A DNA stretch of 7,442 nucleotides, taken from the NCBI GenBank assembly GCA_003525045.1, contig DQGF01000177.1, forward strand, positions 4,802-12,243. The letters run 5' to 3'. This DNA comes from Pseudomonas sp. Its GTDB lineage: Bacteria > Pseudomonadota > Gammaproteobacteria > Pseudomonadales > Pseudomonadaceae. Under the pieces are notes generated by a model. That model saw only the letters and a list, made by a program, of their open reading frames with translations. It was not told the DNA's origin and ran no database searches. The translations under genes and the position numbers were made by a program. Below, piece after piece: positions 6,539-7,442 of this stretch; positions within the stretch are counted from its first letter, which is position 1; each line of letters starts with the position of its first letter.

Positions 6539-7345
6539 ATGAACCTGACTCAAGACACACTGCAACAGCTCGCCGCTGACCTGCGCCAGGCCGAAGCCCA
6601 CGGCGAAGCGATCGGGCCACTGCGCGAGCAGATCGGCGAAAACAACGCCGAGGCCGCTTACAGCATTCAGCGCCTCAACGTCGCCCACGGCGTGGCCAAC
6701 GGACGCCGCGTGGTCGGCCGCAAGATCGGCCTGACCAATGCCAAGGTGCAGGCGCAATTGGGCGTGGACCAACCGGACTTCGGCACGCTCTTCGCCGACA
6801 TGTGCTACGGCGACAACGCCAGCGTGCCAGTCGGCCGCGTACTGCAACCGAAGATCGAGGCGGAAATCGCCTTGATCCTCGAACGCGATCTGCCCCGCGC
6901 CGACACCACGTTTGCCGAGGTGATGGCGGCCACCGGCTGGGTCGTCCCGGCACTGGAAATCGTTGGCAGTCGGGTCCAGGGCTGGAACATCCGCTTCGTC
7001 GATACCGTGGCTGACAACGCTTCCAGTGGCTGCTTTGTACTGGGTGGCCCGGCTCGACGTATCGATGGGCTCGACCTGCGCCAGGCCAGCATGCGCATGA
7101 CCCGCAATGGTGAAGAAGTGTCCAGCGGCAGCGGTGCCGAATGCCTCGGTCATCCGCTCAATGCAGCCGTCTGGCTGGCCTGCACCATGGCTCGCCTCGG
7201 CGATCCGCTGCGGGCTGGCGACATCATTCTCACCGGTGCGCTGGGGCCGATGGTGGCGGTAGCCGCCGGTGATCGGTTCGAGGCCGAGATCGAAGGCCTC
7301 GGCCGAGTCGGTGTGGACTTCACGGTAGAGAGTAGCGCCGAGTGA
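6539..7345 (+). CDS. mhpD: 2-hydroxypenta-2,4-dienoate (2-keto-4-pentenoate) hydratase
   Basis: This 268-residue divalent-metal-dependent hydratase (E. coli MhpD is 269) adds water to 2-hydroxypenta-2,4-dienoate to give 4-hydroxy-2-oxovalerate. It belongs to the fumarylacetoacetate hydrolase-related fold. Metal ligands E107 and E109 in [11 protein letters not shown] and E140 in PALEIVGSR correspond to E106, E108 and E139 of the E. coli enzyme. GRKIGLTN (60-67) carries the conserved active-site lysine, and the C-terminal [12 protein letters not shown] is typical. The frame is open upstream into mhpC. The ATG at 6539 is chosen because GAGG at 6530-6533 lies 5 nt before it, in the 14-nt gap after the mhpC stop. 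Confidence 0.95.
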   Translation: MNLTQDTLQQLAADLRQAEAHGEAIGPLREQIGENNAEAAYSIQRLNVAHGVANGRRVVGRKIGLTNAKVQAQLGVDQPDFGTLFADMCYGDNASVPVGRVLQPKIEAEIALILERDLPRADTTFAEVMAATGWVVPALEIVGSRVQGWNIRFVDTVADNASSGCFVLGGPARRIDGLDLRQASMRMTRNGEEVSSGSGAECLGHPLNAAVWLACTMARLGDPLRAGDIILTGALGPMVAVAAGDRFEAEIEGLGRVGVDFTVESSAE

Positions 7346-7370
7346 TCGGCGACTTGCGTGCAAATGAGGC

Positions 7371-7378
7371 AACAACAA
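7371..7378 (+). promoter_or_regulatory. Crc/Hfq-like AAnAAnAA motif abutting the mhpF start
   Basis: AACAACAA ends on the A of the mhpF ATG (7378) and lies just after its ribosome binding site GAGG (7366-7369). This is the usual position for Hfq/Crc repression sites on Pseudomonas catabolic mRNAs. The functional reading is inferred. Confidence 0.5.
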
Positions 7379-7442
7379 TGAACAAACTCAAAGTCGCCAT
7401 CGTTGGTTCCGGCAACATCGGCACCGACCTGATGATCAAGAT
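7378..7442 (+). CDS. mhpF: Acetaldehyde dehydrogenase (acylating), N-terminal fragment (runs off right edge)
   Basis: Only 21 codons are visible: MNKLKVAIVGSGNIGTDLMIK. The strand followed by GSGNIGTDLM (10-19) is the NAD-binding signature of acylating acetaldehyde dehydrogenases (MhpF/DmpF/BphJ). These convert acetaldehyde and CoA to acetyl-CoA in a channelling complex with the 4-hydroxy-2-oxovalerate aldolase (MhpE/DmpG). GAGG at 7366-7369 lies 8 nt before the ATG. The 32-nt gap after mhpD is the widest in the operon. The catalytic cysteine and dimerisation domain are outside the window, and mhpE is expected next. Confidence 0.9.
   Translation, partial: MNKLKVAIVGSGNIGTDLMIK

Noticed and set aside
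5855..7378. Long open frame on the minus strand across mhpC and mhpD, 507 codons
   Set aside because: It lies antisense to two well-identified genes, has no recognisable domain, and is the usual result of strong third-position GC in the sense genes.
1..7442. Insertion sequences, tRNA or rRNA genes, CRISPR arrays, phage genes
   Set aside because: I saw no transposase-like protein, no terminal repeats, no cloverleaf or rRNA sequence, and no regularly spaced repeats; the coding content is accounted for by the catabolic genes.

Overview
The window is a catabolic island from a gammaproteobacterium, most likely a Pseudomonas. The grounds are GC-rich third codon positions in the enzyme genes, GGAG-type ribosome binding sites and Crc/Hfq-like AAnAAnAA motifs. 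The genus is an inference from style and content, not from a search. The core is the mhp pathway for 3-(3-hydroxyphenyl)propionate (3HPP), recognised by whole-length similarity, recalled from memory, to the Escherichia coli Mhp proteins and by conserved catalytic residues.

Layout: (1) 1-485, minus strand, is the N-terminal part of a second class A flavin monooxygenase-like protein that runs off the left edge. (2) 486-729 is a 244-bp divergent intergenic region rich in palindromes. (3) 730-2067, plus strand, is an MFS transporter of the aromatic acid:H+ symporter type, probably the 3HPP importer. (4) 2098-2874, minus strand, is mhpR, an IclR-family regulator convergent with the transporter. 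(5) 2875-3008 is the divergent mhpR/mhpA control region, with a perfect 17-bp palindrome as candidate MhpR operator and a good candidate mhpA promoter. (6) 3009 to the right edge, plus strand, is mhpA-mhpB-mhpC-mhpD-mhpF, closely spaced (1, 17, 14 and 32 nt), clearly one operon; mhpF is cut after 21 codons. mhpE is not in the window and would be expected downstream.

Pathway: the transporter imports the phenylpropanoid acid. MhpA hydroxylates it to 2,3-dihydroxyphenylpropionate and MhpB opens the ring by meta cleavage. MhpC hydrolyses the product to succinate plus 2-hydroxypenta-2,4-dienoate, and MhpD hydrates the dienoate to 4-hydroxy-2-oxovalerate. The aldolase MhpE (off window) and the acylating dehydrogenase MhpF then yield pyruvate and acetyl-CoA. 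MhpR presumably activates the operon when substrate is present.

I see no undescribed system among the coding genes: the pathway is canonical. The less ordinary parts are regulatory (palindrome clusters, operator geometry, Crc-like motifs at mhpA and mhpF), the uncharacterised left-hand flavoprotein, and a transporter gene placed upstream of mhpR with its own control region.
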